64,000 bases of DNA, taken from positions 1 to 64,000 of the forward strand of contig DASXFE010000021.1 of NCBI GenBank assembly GCA_036489765.1, in the 5' to 3' direction. Source of the stretch: DATARH01 sp036489765 (GTDB taxonomy: Bacteria; Pseudomonadota; Alphaproteobacteria; ATCC43930; CGMCC-115725). The notes under the pieces are model-generated. The model saw only the letters and a list, made by a program, of their open reading frames with translations, did no database searches and was not told where the DNA came from. This document shows, one piece after another, positions 33,161-42,906 of the stretch. How positions within the stretch are numbered: the first letter of the stretch is position 1; each line of letters starts with the position of its first letter. A program made the translations under genes and the position numbers.

Positions 33161-34717
33161 TTGACCCCTGCGACGGCCGGCCCGCGCCTGTGGGCCGGGT
33201 TTATCGCCATGAGCATCGGCATGTTCATGGCCGTGCTCGATATCCAGATCGTCGCCAGCTCGCTGCCCGAGATCCAGACTGCGTTTGCGATCCCGTTCGA
33301 CCGGCTCGGCTGGGTGCAGACCGCTTATCTGTCGTTCGAGATCGTCGCGATCCCGCTGACCGGGTGGATCACCCGCACGCTGTCGACGAGGGGCGCGTTT
33401 GTCGTCGCGGTGCTCGGCTTTACCGCAGCGAGCCTCGCCTGCGCGGTGTCGCCGGGGTTCTGGTGGCTGATTTCCGCACGCCTCGTGCAGGGGTTTTTCG
33501 GCGGTTTCCTGATCCCGCTCGTCTTTTCCGCCGTGTTCCTGATGTTCGAGGATGGGCCGGCGCGGGTCAGGGCGACGGTGATCGCCGGGGTGCTGGCGAT
33601 GCTCGCGCCAACCCTGGGACCGAGTGTCGGCGGCTTTATCACCGATCGGTTCTCCTGGCACTGGCTGTTTCTGATCAATGTGGGGCCGGGGATCGTCGTC
33701 GCCCCGCTGGCGGGTTGGATGGTGGCGATCGACCGGCGCGAGACGGGCAGCGGCGTCGACCTTGCCTCCGCGCCGCTGCTTGCCCTTTTTCTCGCCGGGA
33801 TGCAGGTCGTGCTGAGTGAGGCCCCCCGGCGCGGCTGGGGCAGCCCGGTCATGCTGGGGCTGATGGCGGTGTGCGTCGCGTGCGCCGCCGTCGCGATCCG
33901 CCGCTGCCTGACCCGGCCCGAGCCGCTCGTCCGGCTCTCCGCCTTCCGCCGGCGTGATTTCGCGCTCGGCTGCGCGTTCAGCTTTTCGCTCGGCGCCGGG
34001 CTCTATGGCGCGACGTTTCTTCTGCCGCTCTATCTCGGCGTCGTGCGTCATCACGACCCGTTCGAGATCGGACTGATCATGATGGTTACCGGCGGGGCTC
34101 AGCTCGTCGCCGCTCCGGTCGCGACGATCCTCGAACGCCGCATCGAGCCGCGCCTTCTTGCCGGCTTCGGCTATGCGCTGCTCGCGGTGGGCCTTATCGG
34201 CAACGCGTTCATGACCCCCGCCGACGATTTCTGGGCGCTCGCCTGGCAGCAGGTGGTGCGGGGCGTCTCGGTGATGTTCTGCCTCTTGCCGACGACGTCG
34301 CTCGCGCTCGGCGCGTTCCCGCCGGGCGAGATCTCGAACGCCAGCGGCCTGTTCAACCTGATGCGCAACCTCGGCGGCGCGATCGGGCTCGCGGTGGTCG
34401 ACACGCTGATCGAACAGCGGACGCCGATCCATGCCGCGGCGCTGATCGCGCGCCTCCAGGCCGGGTCGCGTGCCGCCGCGGCGTTCGTCGGGCTGCCGCT
34501 CGACCAGTTCAACGGCCAGCCGCTCGGACCGATCGACGACGCGACCCGCGACCAGGTCGCGCCGCTCGTCGAGCATGCCGGGCTGACGATGGCCCTGAAC
34601 GAGGCCTGGCTCATGCTCGGCGCGATCGTCGTCGTATCGCTTGCGGCGCTCCCCTGGTTCGGCCGCGCGACAACCCCCTCGAATTCCCGGCATTCCGCTG
34701 CTATACGGACGGAATGA
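33161..34717 (+). CDS. DHA2-family MFS drug:H+ antiporter (EmrB/QacA-like)
   Basis: A protein of about 518 residues with 14 predicted spans. TM1 carries the DHA2 motif AVLDIQIVASSLPEIQTAFA; motif A-like WITRTLSTRGAFVVAV; motif C LAMLAPTLGPSVGGFITDRF; EmrB-type PPGEISNASGLFNLMRNLGG near the end. No EmrA-like adaptor is adjacent. TTG 33161 is taken because it keeps a normal TM1; ATG 33209 would cut into it. It follows the amidohydrolase by 13 bases, so they may be one operon. Confidence 0.92.
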   Translation: MTPATAGPRLWAGFIAMSIGMFMAVLDIQIVASSLPEIQTAFAIPFDRLGWVQTAYLSFEIVAIPLTGWITRTLSTRGAFVVAVLGFTAASLACAVSPGFWWLISARLVQGFFGGFLIPLVFSAVFLMFEDGPARVRATVIAGVLAMLAPTLGPSVGGFITDRFSWHWLFLINVGPGIVVAPLAGWMVAIDRRETGSGVDLASAPLLALFLAGMQVVLSEAPRRGWGSPVMLGLMAVCVACAAVAIRRCLTRPEPLVRLSAFRRRDFALGCAFSFSLGAGLYGATFLLPLYLGVVRHHDPFEIGLIMMVTGGAQLVAAPVATILERRIEPRLLAGFGYALLAVGLIGNAFMTPADDFWALAWQQVVRGVSVMFCLLPTTSLALGAFPPGEISNASGLFNLMRNLGGAIGLAVVDTLIEQRTPIHAAALIARLQAGSRAAAAFVGLPLDQFNGQPLGPIDDATRDQVAPLVEHAGLTMALNEAWLMLGAIVVVSLAALPWFGRATTPSNSRHSAAIRTE

Positions 34718-34751
34718 TGTCGAGGCGCGGGTGGATAGGGCGAATTACGGG

Positions 34752-34775
34752 CCTGACCCTCATCTGAGGGTCAGG
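34752..34775. promoter_or_regulatory. Perfect 11-bp inverted repeat upstream of ileS
   Basis: CCTGACCCTCA and TGAGGGTCAGG are separated only by TC. A two-base loop is too tight for a good RNA hairpin, so this may act as a DNA operator, or as a terminator for the MFS gene with a four-base loop. It lies 34 bases after the MFS stop and 38 before the ileS start. Confidence 0.5.
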
Positions 34776-34813
34776 ACGCTGCCGATTCTTCGCCCTTCAC
34801 CCAGAGGCTGACG

Positions 34814-37642
34814 ATGCCCACGGACTACCGCCAGACCGTTTTCCTGCCCAAGACCGATTTCCCGATGCGCGGCGACCTGCCGAACCGCGAGCCGGCAATG
34901 CTGGCCCGGTGGCAGCAGATGGATCTTTATCGCAGGCTGCGCGAGACCGCGAAGGGGCGCGAGAAATTTATCCTTCATGACGGTCCGCCTTACGCCAACG
35001 GCGACCTCCATATCGGCCACGCGCTCAACAAGATTTTGAAGGATGTGATCAACCGCACCCAGCAGATGCTGGGCAAGGACGCGGCCTATGTGCCCGGCTG
35101 GGACTGCCACGGCCTGCCGATCGAGTGGATGATCGAGGAGCGCTACCGCGCCAAAGGCCAGTCGAAGGATTCGGTGCCGCGCGACCAGTTCCGCGCCGAG
35201 TGCCGCGCCTTTGCCGAGCATTGGATCGGTGAGCAGAGCCAGCAATTCCAGCGCCTCGGCGTGATCGGCGACTGGAAGGACCCGTACACGACGATGGCCT
35301 TCAAGGCCGAGGCGCAGATCGTCCGCGAGATCGGCAAGTTCCTTGAGAACGGCGGCCTCTACAAGGGCGCGAAGCCGGTGTTGTGGTCGGTCGTCGAGCA
35401 GACCGCGCTTGCCGAGGCTGAGGTCGAGTACCACGACCATCGCTCGACGACGATCTGGGTCCGCTTCCCGGTCGACAAGGCACCGCGGCCGTCGATGCAC
35501 CACGCCGCAATCGTGATCTGGACCACGACGCCGTGGACCATGCCCGGCAACCGCGCGATCGCCTACAGCGACGAACTCGAATACGCGGTGATCCAGGTCG
35601 ACGCGCTCGGCGAAAACAGCCGCGCAACGGTCGGCGAGAAGCTCGTCGTCGCGATGCCGCTGATCGAAGAGTTCTGCACGCGCTGCCGGATCGAGCGGCA
35701 CACGGTCGTCGACCTCTTCCCCGGCACCATACTGGCCGGCACGGTCACGCACCACCCGCTCCACGGCCAGGGCTACGATTTCCCGGTGCCGCTGTTCCCG
35801 GCCGGGTTTGTCGAGGCCGGGACGGGCACCGGCTTTGTCCATATCGCCCCCGGCCACGGCGCCGACGACTGGGAGCTCGGCCAGGCGAACGGCCTCCCGG
35901 TGCCGGACACGGTCGGCCCCGACGGCGTCTATCTGCCGAACGTGCCGCTCTTCGCCGGCCGCTCGGTCTATACCTCGGAGGGCAAACCCGGCAACGCGAA
36001 CGAGGCGGTGATCGGCGCGCTGGTCGCGGCGGGCGGGCTCGTCGCGCGGGGCAATCTCGTGCATTCCTATCCGCATTCGTGGCGGTCGAAGGCGCCGCTG
36101 ATCTTCCGCAATACGCCGCAATGGTTCATCTCGATGGAGGCGAACCATTTGCGCGACAATGCGCTCAAAGCGATCGACGACACGCGCTGGATCCCGCAGT
36201 CGGGCAAGAACCGCATTTCGGCGATGATCGAAGGGCGGCCCGATTGGTGCGTGTCGCGCCAGCGCGCCTGGGGGGTGCCGATCCCGGTCTTCGTCAACAA
36301 GAAGACCGGCCAGCCGCTGCGCGACCCGGCCGTCATCGAGCGCGTCGCCGCCGAGGTCGAGAAAAAGGGTGCCGACGCCTGGTTTACCGGAGGGCCGGGC
36401 CGCTTTCTCGGCAACGCGTACGATCCGGCCGAATGGGACCAGGTCACCGACATCATCGAGGTCTGGTTCGACTCGGGCTCGACCCACGCCTTCGTGCTCG
36501 AACAGCGGCCGGAATTGAAATGGCCGGCCTCGCTCTATCTCGAAGGGTCGGACCAGCACCGCGGCTGGTTCCATTCGTCGCTCCTCGAAAGCTGCGGCAC
36601 GCGCGGCCGGGCGCCGTACGACGCGGTGCTGACCCATGGCTTCGTCCTCGACGAGGATGGCCGCAAGATGTCGAAATCCTTGGGCAACGTGGTCGCCCCG
36701 CAGGACGTGATGCGGCAGAGCGGCGCCGACATCCTGCGCCTCTGGGTCGTCGCCTCGGACTACGCCGACGATCTGCGGATCGGCCCCGAGATCCTCAAGC
36801 ACCACGCCGACGTCTATCGCCGCCTGCGCAACACGCTGCGCTACCTGCTCGGTGCGCTTGAAGGCTACACGCCGGCCGAGGCGGTAGCCGCGAAGGACAT
36901 GCCCGAACTGGAACGCTGGGTCCTGCACCGCCTTGCCGAGATTGACGGCGACGTGCGCACCGCGATCGAGGCGTATGATTTCCACGCGCTGTTCACGGCG
37001 CTGCATAATTTCTGCGCGGTCGACCTTTCGGCGTTCTATTTCGACATCCGCAAGGACCGGCTTTACTGCGACGCCGCCGCCGATCCCGCCCGCCGCGCGA
37101 CGCGGACGGTGATGGATCGCGTGTTCGACTGCCTGTGCCGCTGGCTGGCGCCGATCCTGTGCTTTACCGCCGAGGAGGCATGGCTTGCCCGGCATGGCGG
37201 CGGAGAAGGGCGCAGCGTGCATCTCGAACTCTTCGCCGATGTACCGGCGGCTTGGCGCGACGATGCGCTGGCGGCCCGCTGGGACGGGCTGCGGGATCTG
37301 CGCCGCGTCGCGACCGGGGCGATCGAGATCGAGCGCGGGGCGAAGCGTATCGGGTCGAGCCTCCAGGCCGCCATCGTGCTCACCGTGTCCGACGCGGTCG
37401 CGAAGAGCCTCGACGGCGTCGACGTCGCCGAGTTGTGCATCACCTCGGCCGCGCGGGTCGAAATCGGGACGCCGCCGGTGGATGCGTTCACGCTTCCCGA
37501 TGTCGCCGGGGTCGGGGTACGGGTCGAGGCGGCGTCGGGCGAGAAATGCGAGCGCTGCTGGCGCGTGCTGCCCGAGGTCGGGCATGGGCGTGGGCCGGCC
37601 GATCTGTGCGGGCGCTGCACCGACGTGGTCGCCGCCCGATGA
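34814..37642 (+). CDS. ileS: Isoleucyl-tRNA synthetase
   Basis: A class I synthetase that charges tRNA-Ile. HIGH at residues 66-69 (GDLHIGHALNK), the editing CP1 domain with WTTTPWTMPGNRA, KMSKS at 618-622 (GRKMSKSLGN), then the anticodon-binding domain and a C-terminal zinc finger CERCWRV...CGRC. Length 942 is typical of bacterial IleRS type 1. The stop overlaps the lspA start as ATGA, a very common ileS-lspA coupling. No T-box is seen, as expected in this lineage. Confidence 0.98.
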   Translation: MPTDYRQTVFLPKTDFPMRGDLPNREPAMLARWQQMDLYRRLRETAKGREKFILHDGPPYANGDLHIGHALNKILKDVINRTQQMLGKDAAYVPGWDCHGLPIEWMIEERYRAKGQSKDSVPRDQFRAECRAFAEHWIGEQSQQFQRLGVIGDWKDPYTTMAFKAEAQIVREIGKFLENGGLYKGAKPVLWSVVEQTALAEAEVEYHDHRSTTIWVRFPVDKAPRPSMHHAAIVIWTTTPWTMPGNRAIAYSDELEYAVIQVDALGENSRATVGEKLVVAMPLIEEFCTRCRIERHTVVDLFPGTILAGTVTHHPLHGQGYDFPVPLFPAGFVEAGTGTGFVHIAPGHGADDWELGQANGLPVPDTVGPDGVYLPNVPLFAGRSVYTSEGKPGNANEAVIGALVAAGGLVARGNLVHSYPHSWRSKAPLIFRNTPQWFISMEANHLRDNALKAIDDTRWIPQSGKNRISAMIEGRPDWCVSRQRAWGVPIPVFVNKKTGQPLRDPAVIERVAAEVEKKGADAWFTGGPGRFLGNAYDPAEWDQVTDIIEVWFDSGSTHAFVLEQRPELKWPASLYLEGSDQHRGWFHSSLLESCGTRGRAPYDAVLTHGFVLDEDGRKMSKSLGNVVAPQDVMRQSGADILRLWVVASDYADDLRIGPEILKHHADVYRRLRNTLRYLLGALEGYTPAEAVAAKDMPELERWVLHRLAEIDGDVRTAIEAYDFHALFTALHNFCAVDLSAFYFDIRKDRLYCDAAADPARRATRTVMDRVFDCLCRWLAPILCFTAEEAWLARHGGGEGRSVHLELFADVPAAWRDDALAARWDGLRDLRRVATGAIEIERGAKRIGSSLQAAIVLTVSDAVAKSLDGVDVAELCITSAARVEIGTPPVDAFTLPDVAGVGVRVEAASGEKCERCWRVLPEVGHGRGPADLCGRCTDVVAAR

Positions 37643-38142
37643 TCAGGCGCGGGCTGATCGTCGCGATCCTCGTCGCGGTCGCCGACCAGTTGGCGAAGCT
37701 CGGCATCGTTGCGCTTTTCGCCGACAAGCCGCTCGGTACGACGATCAGCGTGGCCCCGTTCTTCAACCTGCTGCTGACGCACAATGCCGGCATCACCTTC
37801 GGCATGTTCAACAATGGGGCGACCGCCAATGCGCTGATCTTCTCCGGTCTCGCGCTGATCGTCGTCATCGTGCTGATCAACTGGCTGCGGCGGGTCGAGA
37901 CGGTATTCCTGGCGGTTTCGATCGGCCTCATCATCGGCGGCGCGGCGGGCAATGTGACCGACCGGCTGCTGGAAGGCAGTGTCGTCGACTTTCTTGATTT
38001 CCACCTCGGTTCGTGGCATTGGCCGGCCTTCAATGTCGCCGATAGCGCGATTTGTCTTGGGGTGATCGCCATGTTGCTTGAGGGGCTTGTGTTCCGGCAT
38101 CCGCGACCGCAAGAAAAACGGCCGGAGGACTTGGCGTCATGA
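37639..38142 (+). CDS. lspA: Lipoprotein signal peptidase II
   Basis: This inner-membrane aspartic peptidase removes lipoprotein signal peptides. At 167 residues with four spans it shows conserved DQLAKLGIVALF, LLLTHNAGITFGMF, GGAAGNVTDRLLEGSVVDFL (first catalytic Asp) and the second Asp in AFNVADSAICLG. ATG 37639 overlaps the ileS stop, and its own stop overlaps the following lipoprotein gene as ATGA, so the three are translated as a coupled set. Confidence 0.97.
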   Translation: MIRRGLIVAILVAVADQLAKLGIVALFADKPLGTTISVAPFFNLLLTHNAGITFGMFNNGATANALIFSGLALIVVIVLINWLRRVETVFLAVSIGLIIGGAAGNVTDRLLEGSVVDFLDFHLGSWHWPAFNVADSAICLGVIAMLLEGLVFRHPRPQEKRPEDLAS

Positions 38143-38561
38143 GCAAGAGTCTACTTTTGGTTTCTTGCGCGGCGATGATTGTTCTACTTGCCGGTTGCAG
38201 CACTAGCGTCAAACAGGCGATCGGCCTCGAGGCCCAGGCGCCGGACGAATTCGCGGTCGAATCGCGCGCCCCGCTGACCGTCCCGCCCGAATTCGATTTG
38301 CGTCCGCCGGCACCGGGCGCGCCGCGCCCGCAGGACACGAGCCCGGCAGCAAGCGCGCAGCAGGCGATAAATGCGGCCGGCCCCGGCAAGCCCGGCGACA
38401 CGGCCCCGGCCGGCCTGCGCGCGGGCAGCCCGTTCAGTGCCGCGCCACTGGCCGACCAGCAGCTCGATCCGTTGTCGCGCAAGCTGATGACCGCAGCCGA
38501 CACCAGTTCCGGCCTGCAGGTCGAAAAGCGCGCGACCACCGTGCTCGAGGGAGTCCACTAG
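38139..38561 (+). CDS. DUF3035-type lipoprotein
   Basis: A 140-residue secreted lipoprotein: signal peptide MSKSLLLVSCAAMIVLLAGC with lipobox LAGC, then a low-complexity Pro/Ala-rich tail (PPEFDLRPPAPGAPRPQD). It sits straight after lspA with an ATGA overlap, a position where alphaproteobacteria often keep a DUF3035 lipoprotein. It is a likely LspA substrate. No enzymatic motif is present; an envelope role is inferred from location only. Confidence 0.88.
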   Translation: MSKSLLLVSCAAMIVLLAGCSTSVKQAIGLEAQAPDEFAVESRAPLTVPPEFDLRPPAPGAPRPQDTSPAASAQQAINAAGPGKPGDTAPAGLRAGSPFSAAPLADQQLDPLSRKLMTAADTSSGLQVEKRATTVLEGVH

Positions 38562-38581
38562 CATCCATTGAGGGGGCGGCG

Positions 38582-40624
38582 ATGCGGAGCCTGTGGTTGG
38601 ACGCCGAGGCCGAGCGGCTCGTCGCGCATTACGCCGCCGCGGGCGTTGCCCGCGAGCTCGCGGAGCGCATCTATACCTCGCGCCTGCTCGGTGGCGACAG
38701 GCGGCTCGTGCTTCATGGCGGCGGCAACACTTCGGTCAAGACGAGTGCCGAAGACCTCCTCGGCGAGACGCACGAGGTTCTTTGCGTCAAGGGCAGCGGC
38801 TGGGACATGGCGGCGATCGAGCCCGCCGGGCTGCCTGCCGTGCGGCTCGGCCCGCTTCGCCGGCTGCGCGCCCGCGATGCGCTCAGCGACGAGGACATGG
38901 TGCGGGTGCAGCGCGCCAACCTGATCGACCCCGGCGCGCCGAACCCGTCGGTCGAGACGCTGCTCCACGCCTTTCTGCCGCATAAATTCATCGACCACAC
39001 CCACGCGACCGCGGTCCTGAGCCTGGCCGACCAGCCGGATGCGGCCGCGCGGTGCCGCGATCTCTATCGCGGCCGGCTCGGCATCGTGCCGTACATCATG
39101 CCGGGCTTCCTGCTGGCCAAGAAGGCGGCGGAGATTTTCGAGGAAGACCCGTCGGTCGAGGGCCTCGTGCTGATCAAGCACGGCATCTTCACCTTTGCCG
39201 ACACGGCCCGCGACGCGTACGAGCGGATGATCGCCGCCGTCACCGATGCCGAGACCCGCCTGTCACAAGGCCGCCGCCACGTCTTCGCCGGGGCCGCCTT
39301 GCCGAACCGGGTCCCCTCCGTCGCCGAGATTGCGCCGATCGTGCGCGGCGCCTGCGCCCTCGCCGAGTCGGGTGGTGCGTGGAAGCGCTTCGTCCTCGAT
39401 TTCCGCGGGACGCCGGGCGTGCTGAATTTCGTCAACGGTGCCGAGCTTTCCCGCTATGGCCTGGCCGGCGTCGCCACCCCCGACCACACGATCCGGACCA
39501 AGAACTATCCGCTGATTGCGCCGGCCCCGGACGACGGGCTCGTCGCGTTCTCCGCCGCGCTGCGTCGGGAGGCTGGCGGTTTCGTCGCCCGGTACCACGG
39601 CTATTTCGCTCGCAACAATGCGGTCTCGGCGGTCAAGAAGCGCGAGCTCGACCCGATGCCGCGCGTGGTGCTGGTGCCGGGTTTGGGGCTTTTCGGGCTC
39701 GGACGCAGCGCCCGCGACGCCGCGGTCGCCGCCGATCTCGCCGAAAGCTGGATCGAGACCGCGACCGATGCCGAGGCGATCGGCACGTTCGAATCGCTCG
39801 GCGAGGCCGAACTGTTCGAGATGGAATACTGGTCGCTCGAACAGGCCAAGCTCGGCACGGTCCAGGAAAAGCCGCTCGCCGGCCAGGTCGCGCTCGTCAC
39901 CGGCGGCGCCGGCACGATCGGCCTTGCGACGGCCCGCGGTTTGCGCGCCGCCGGTGCCGAGATCGCCCTTATCGACCGCGACGAGGGCGTTGCCGAGGCG
40001 GCGAAAAAACTCGGCGGCATCGGCATCGCCTGCGACGTCACCGACAAATCCGCCGTCGCCGGCGCATTCGACGGCGTCGTCGCGCGGTTCGGCGGGGTCG
40101 ACATCGCCGTCTCGAACGCCGGCGCCGCGTGGCAGGGCAAAATCGGCGAGGTCGACGAAAGAACCCTGCGCGACAGCTTCGAGCTCAATTTCTGGGCCCA
40201 CCAATGGGTCGCGCAGAACGCCGTCCGCGTCATGCTCGTGCAAGGGACGGGCGGGTCGCTGCTGTTCAACACGTCAAAACAGGCGGTCAACCCCGGCGTC
40301 GATTTCGGCCCGTACGGGCTGCCAAAGGCCGCGACCCTCGCGCTGATGCGCCAATACGCGCTCGAATACGGCGCCTCCGGCATCCGCGCCAACGCCGTCA
40401 ACGCCGACCGCATCCGCGGCGGGCTCCTGACCCCGGAGATGATCGCCTCGCGCTCGAAGGCCCGGGGCGTCAGCGAGGCCGACTATATGGGCGGCAACCT
40501 GCTCCACCGCGAAGTCACCGCTGAGGATGTCGCCGGCGCGTTCGTCTCCCTCGCCCTCGCCCCGAGCACGACTGCCGCGATCATCACCGTCGACGGCGGG
40601 AATATTTCGGCGGCGGTACGGTAG
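38582..40624 (+). CDS. Bifunctional class II aldolase / short-chain dehydrogenase
   Basis: A 680-residue fusion. Residues about 1-250 form a class II aldolase/adducin domain with LVLHGGGNTSVKTSAEDLLG and the zinc His pair in FIDHTHATAVLSLADQ. From about 433 an SDR domain follows: GQVALVTGGAGTIGLATARG, AVSNAGAAWQGKIGEV, FNTSKQAVNPG and YGLPKAATLALMRQYALEYG. Such fusions act in rhamnulose-type sugar metabolism (RhaD-like), cleaving a ketose phosphate and handling the aldehyde product. The start has a gagggggcgg ribosome site, 20 bases after the lipoprotein gene. Confidence 0.93.
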   Translation: MRSLWLDAEAERLVAHYAAAGVARELAERIYTSRLLGGDRRLVLHGGGNTSVKTSAEDLLGETHEVLCVKGSGWDMAAIEPAGLPAVRLGPLRRLRARDALSDEDMVRVQRANLIDPGAPNPSVETLLHAFLPHKFIDHTHATAVLSLADQPDAAARCRDLYRGRLGIVPYIMPGFLLAKKAAEIFEEDPSVEGLVLIKHGIFTFADTARDAYERMIAAVTDAETRLSQGRRHVFAGAALPNRVPSVAEIAPIVRGACALAESGGAWKRFVLDFRGTPGVLNFVNGAELSRYGLAGVATPDHTIRTKNYPLIAPAPDDGLVAFSAALRREAGGFVARYHGYFARNNAVSAVKKRELDPMPRVVLVPGLGLFGLGRSARDAAVAADLAESWIETATDAEAIGTFESLGEAELFEMEYWSLEQAKLGTVQEKPLAGQVALVTGGAGTIGLATARGLRAAGAEIALIDRDEGVAEAAKKLGGIGIACDVTDKSAVAGAFDGVVARFGGVDIAVSNAGAAWQGKIGEVDERTLRDSFELNFWAHQWVAQNAVRVMLVQGTGGSLLFNTSKQAVNPGVDFGPYGLPKAATLALMRQYALEYGASGIRANAVNADRIRGGLLTPEMIASRSKARGVSEADYMGGNLLHREVTAEDVAGAFVSLALAPSTTAAIITVDGGNISAAVR

Positions 40625-40634
40625 CCCTCGCGCT

Positions 40635-40703
40635 GTCATTGCGAGAAGCCGTAGGCGACGCGGCAAGCTCGGGCGGAGGAGCCTTCGCTGCGCTCGCGAT
40701 GCC
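40635..40703. repeat. Dispersed palindromic repeat, GTCATTGCGAG family, copy 4 (shorter)
   Basis: GTCATTGCGAGAAGCC opens the element and CGCTCGCGATGCC closes it, with a reduced inner part. It starts 10 bases after the aldolase-SDR stop and ends six bases before the convergent hydrolase stop, filling nearly the whole gap. Confidence 0.75.
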
Positions 40704-40708
40704 ACGCG

Positions 40709-41587
40709 TTAAAGCCCGACGCTTTTCAGGAACCCCAGCGCCGCCTCTGCGCAGGCGTCGGGCGCTTCGAGCTGCAGCAAGTGGCTCGTGCCCGGGATTG
40801 CGGCGTAGTCGAACCCGCCGGTCTCAGCCAGGGTCCGGTTCGAAAGGGCGGTCGGCGTGGGGTGATCGCGCTCGGGGTCCGCACCGATCAGCTTCACAGG
40901 GCCGGGGTAATCGGCGCGGCGGGGCCAAAGGTCGAGCGGGGCGCCTTGCTCGTACATCGAGGCTTCGAGGGCTGGCGGGCAACGCAGGCGCCCGTCGCGC
41001 AAGACGGCCTGCGCCATCAGCTTCCGGGTTTCCTCAGTCCAGTCTCGACCCGAGCGGGTCGCGGCGTATTCGGCGGCCAGTTCGGCGGGATCGGCGAAGC
41101 TTTCGCGGCGCGCCTTGGCCCAGGCGGTCAGCCGGTCGAGATATCGCAGCATCGCCGCGCGCGCCGGGCCGTCGGGCGGCACGTTGGGCGGGTCGAAGGC
41201 GACGAGCGCATCGAGCCGCCAGCCGCGTTGCAGCGCCGCCAGCAAGGCCGATTGCGCCGACATCGAATGGAAGAGACCGACGCTCGGCTTCGCCCCGAAT
41301 TCCGTCCCGACCGCGCACAGCACCGCGTCGACGTCGCCGACCATGTGCGCATAATCGTGCGCCGCGGGATCGCTCGGCGCGTTGTGCCCGTGATTGCGCA
41401 TGTCGAAGACCGCGATTTCGTAGTCGGGTAGAAACCGCCGCCAGAACGCGAAATACCCGTCGCTTGCAAACCCGTTGCCGTGGCTGACGAAGAGCCGCAC
41501 CGGCCGCGTCTCCCCATGCAACCGGACCCCGATCGGCGGGCCGTCCGGGCGGGGTACGTCGAGCGTCGCGCGGGGCTCGCGCGGCAA
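40709..41587 (-). CDS. Alpha/beta hydrolase-fold protein
   Basis: A 292-residue hydrolase. The oxyanion strand is LFVSHGNGFASDGY, the nucleophile elbow is LFHSMSAQSALLAA (Ser in HSMSA), and the catalytic His is in IPGTSHLLQLEAPD. The Asp is probably in LIGADPERDH. Ester, lactone or C-C bond substrates are possible. TTG start at 41587 abuts the stop of the upstream MFS gene with no gap, suggesting co-translation; the ribosome site is weak, so the start is uncertain. Confidence 0.9.
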   Translation of the reverse strand: MPREPRATLDVPRPDGPPIGVRLHGETRPVRLFVSHGNGFASDGYFAFWRRFLPDYEIAVFDMRNHGHNAPSDPAAHDYAHMVGDVDAVLCAVGTEFGAKPSVGLFHSMSAQSALLAALQRGWRLDALVAFDPPNVPPDGPARAAMLRYLDRLTAWAKARRESFADPAELAAEYAATRSGRDWTEETRKLMAQAVLRDGRLRCPPALEASMYEQGAPLDLWPRRADYPGPVKLIGADPERDHPTPTALSNRTLAETGGFDYAAIPGTSHLLQLEAPDACAEAALGFLKSVGL

Positions 41588-42838
41588 TCAGGTCGCGGCG
41601 GCTTCGGCGGCGGCGAGGCCGCGGCCTAGGGTCTCGGGCAGCAGCAGCAGCATCACGATCATCAGCCCCGACGCCAGCACCGCAAACAGCACGATCGCCG
41701 AGCCGAGCGGCATGTATTCGGCGGTGAACCCGACCATCGTCGGGAAAAACGACCCAATCGCCCGCCCGCCGTTGTAGCAGAACCCCTGGCCGGTCCCGCG
41801 CAGCTCGGTCGGGTAAAGCTCGGTCATGAACGGCCCCATCGGCGAGAACTTCATCAGGATCGCCGCGCTGAGCGGGATGCCGAGATAGAGCAGCCCTTCG
41901 TTGCCGACCGGCAGATACATGTAGAGGACGACCATGATCACTGTGGCAACCGCCGACAGCATAAAGGTCAGTTTGCGCCCGACCAGATCGGCGAGATAGG
42001 CCCCGAACAGAAACCCGATCAGTGCTCCCAGCATCTGCACCGCGACATACCCGCCTGTACTGGTGGCCGAAAGGTGCCTCACGGTGCGCAGGTAGGTCGG
42101 CATCCAGAACTGGACCGCGTACACGCCGCCCATGGCGCCGGCCACCATCAGCGTCACCTTAACCGTCAGCCAGAAATACGGGCGGCGAAACGCGGAGAAT
42201 AAATGGCCGGCGCCGATTTTCGGCCGCTCACCGCTCCGCGCTGCAAAGGCCTCGCTCTCCGGAACGCTGCGGCGGACCCACAGCACGAACAGACCGGGCA
42301 CGATGCCGATAAAGAAGAGCGACCGCCACGCGATCGCTTCGGGCAGGATCGCGTAGAGCCCGGCATAAACGAGGGCCGCGAGGCCTGGCCCGACCGCGGC
42401 CCCGGTCTGCACGAACCCGACGCCGCGGCCGCGGTACTTGTCGCGGATGACCTCGCCCATCAGCACCGCGCCGGCCGCCCACTCCCCGCCGAAGCCAAAG
42501 CCGTGTAGCGCGCGCAGCACGAATAGCTGCTCGAAATTCTGCGCGAAGCCGCAGAGGAATGTGAACAGCGAGTACCACAGGATCGCGAACTGCAGGACTC
42601 GTACCCGGCCGAACCGGTCCGCCAAGCTGCCAGCGACCCACCCGCCGAACGATGAGGTGATGAGGGCCACGGTCTGGATCGTGCCCGCCTTGCCGGACGA
42701 CATCGTCCAGGCCGCGGTCAGGGTCGGCACGACGTAGCTGTAGAGCTGGCCGTCGAACCCGTCGAGCGTCCATCCGCCCCAGCAGGCCAGCATCGTCCGC
42801 CGCTCACGGCTGTTCAGGTCACGCAGCCAGGCCAGCAT
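41588..42838 (-). CDS. MFS metabolite:H+ symporter
   Basis: A 416-residue 12-span major-facilitator transporter of the metabolite:H+ symporter/sialate branch: TLDGFDGQLYSYVVPTLTAA in TM1, GSLADRFGRVRVLQFAILWY (motif A), GGEWAAGAVLMGEVIRDKYR, and ELYPTELRGTGQGFCYNGGR near TM9-10. Carboxylate or aromatic acid import is the usual role of this branch. The ATG at 42838 follows ggagga. Directly upstream of the hydrolase with which it is probably co-transcribed. Confidence 0.92.
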   Translation of the reverse strand: MLAWLRDLNSRERRTMLACWGGWTLDGFDGQLYSYVVPTLTAAWTMSSGKAGTIQTVALITSSFGGWVAGSLADRFGRVRVLQFAILWYSLFTFLCGFAQNFEQLFVLRALHGFGFGGEWAAGAVLMGEVIRDKYRGRGVGFVQTGAAVGPGLAALVYAGLYAILPEAIAWRSLFFIGIVPGLFVLWVRRSVPESEAFAARSGERPKIGAGHLFSAFRRPYFWLTVKVTLMVAGAMGGVYAVQFWMPTYLRTVRHLSATSTGGYVAVQMLGALIGFLFGAYLADLVGRKLTFMLSAVATVIMVVLYMYLPVGNEGLLYLGIPLSAAILMKFSPMGPFMTELYPTELRGTGQGFCYNGGRAIGSFFPTMVGFTAEYMPLGSAIVLFAVLASGLMIVMLLLLPETLGRGLAAAEAAAT

Positions 42839-42906
42839 CGCGTTCCTCCCGAGTGGGTTGTCGCCCGTGAGTGTAGCCCAAGGACGCCCGGCCCTGTCGA
42901 GGGCGG

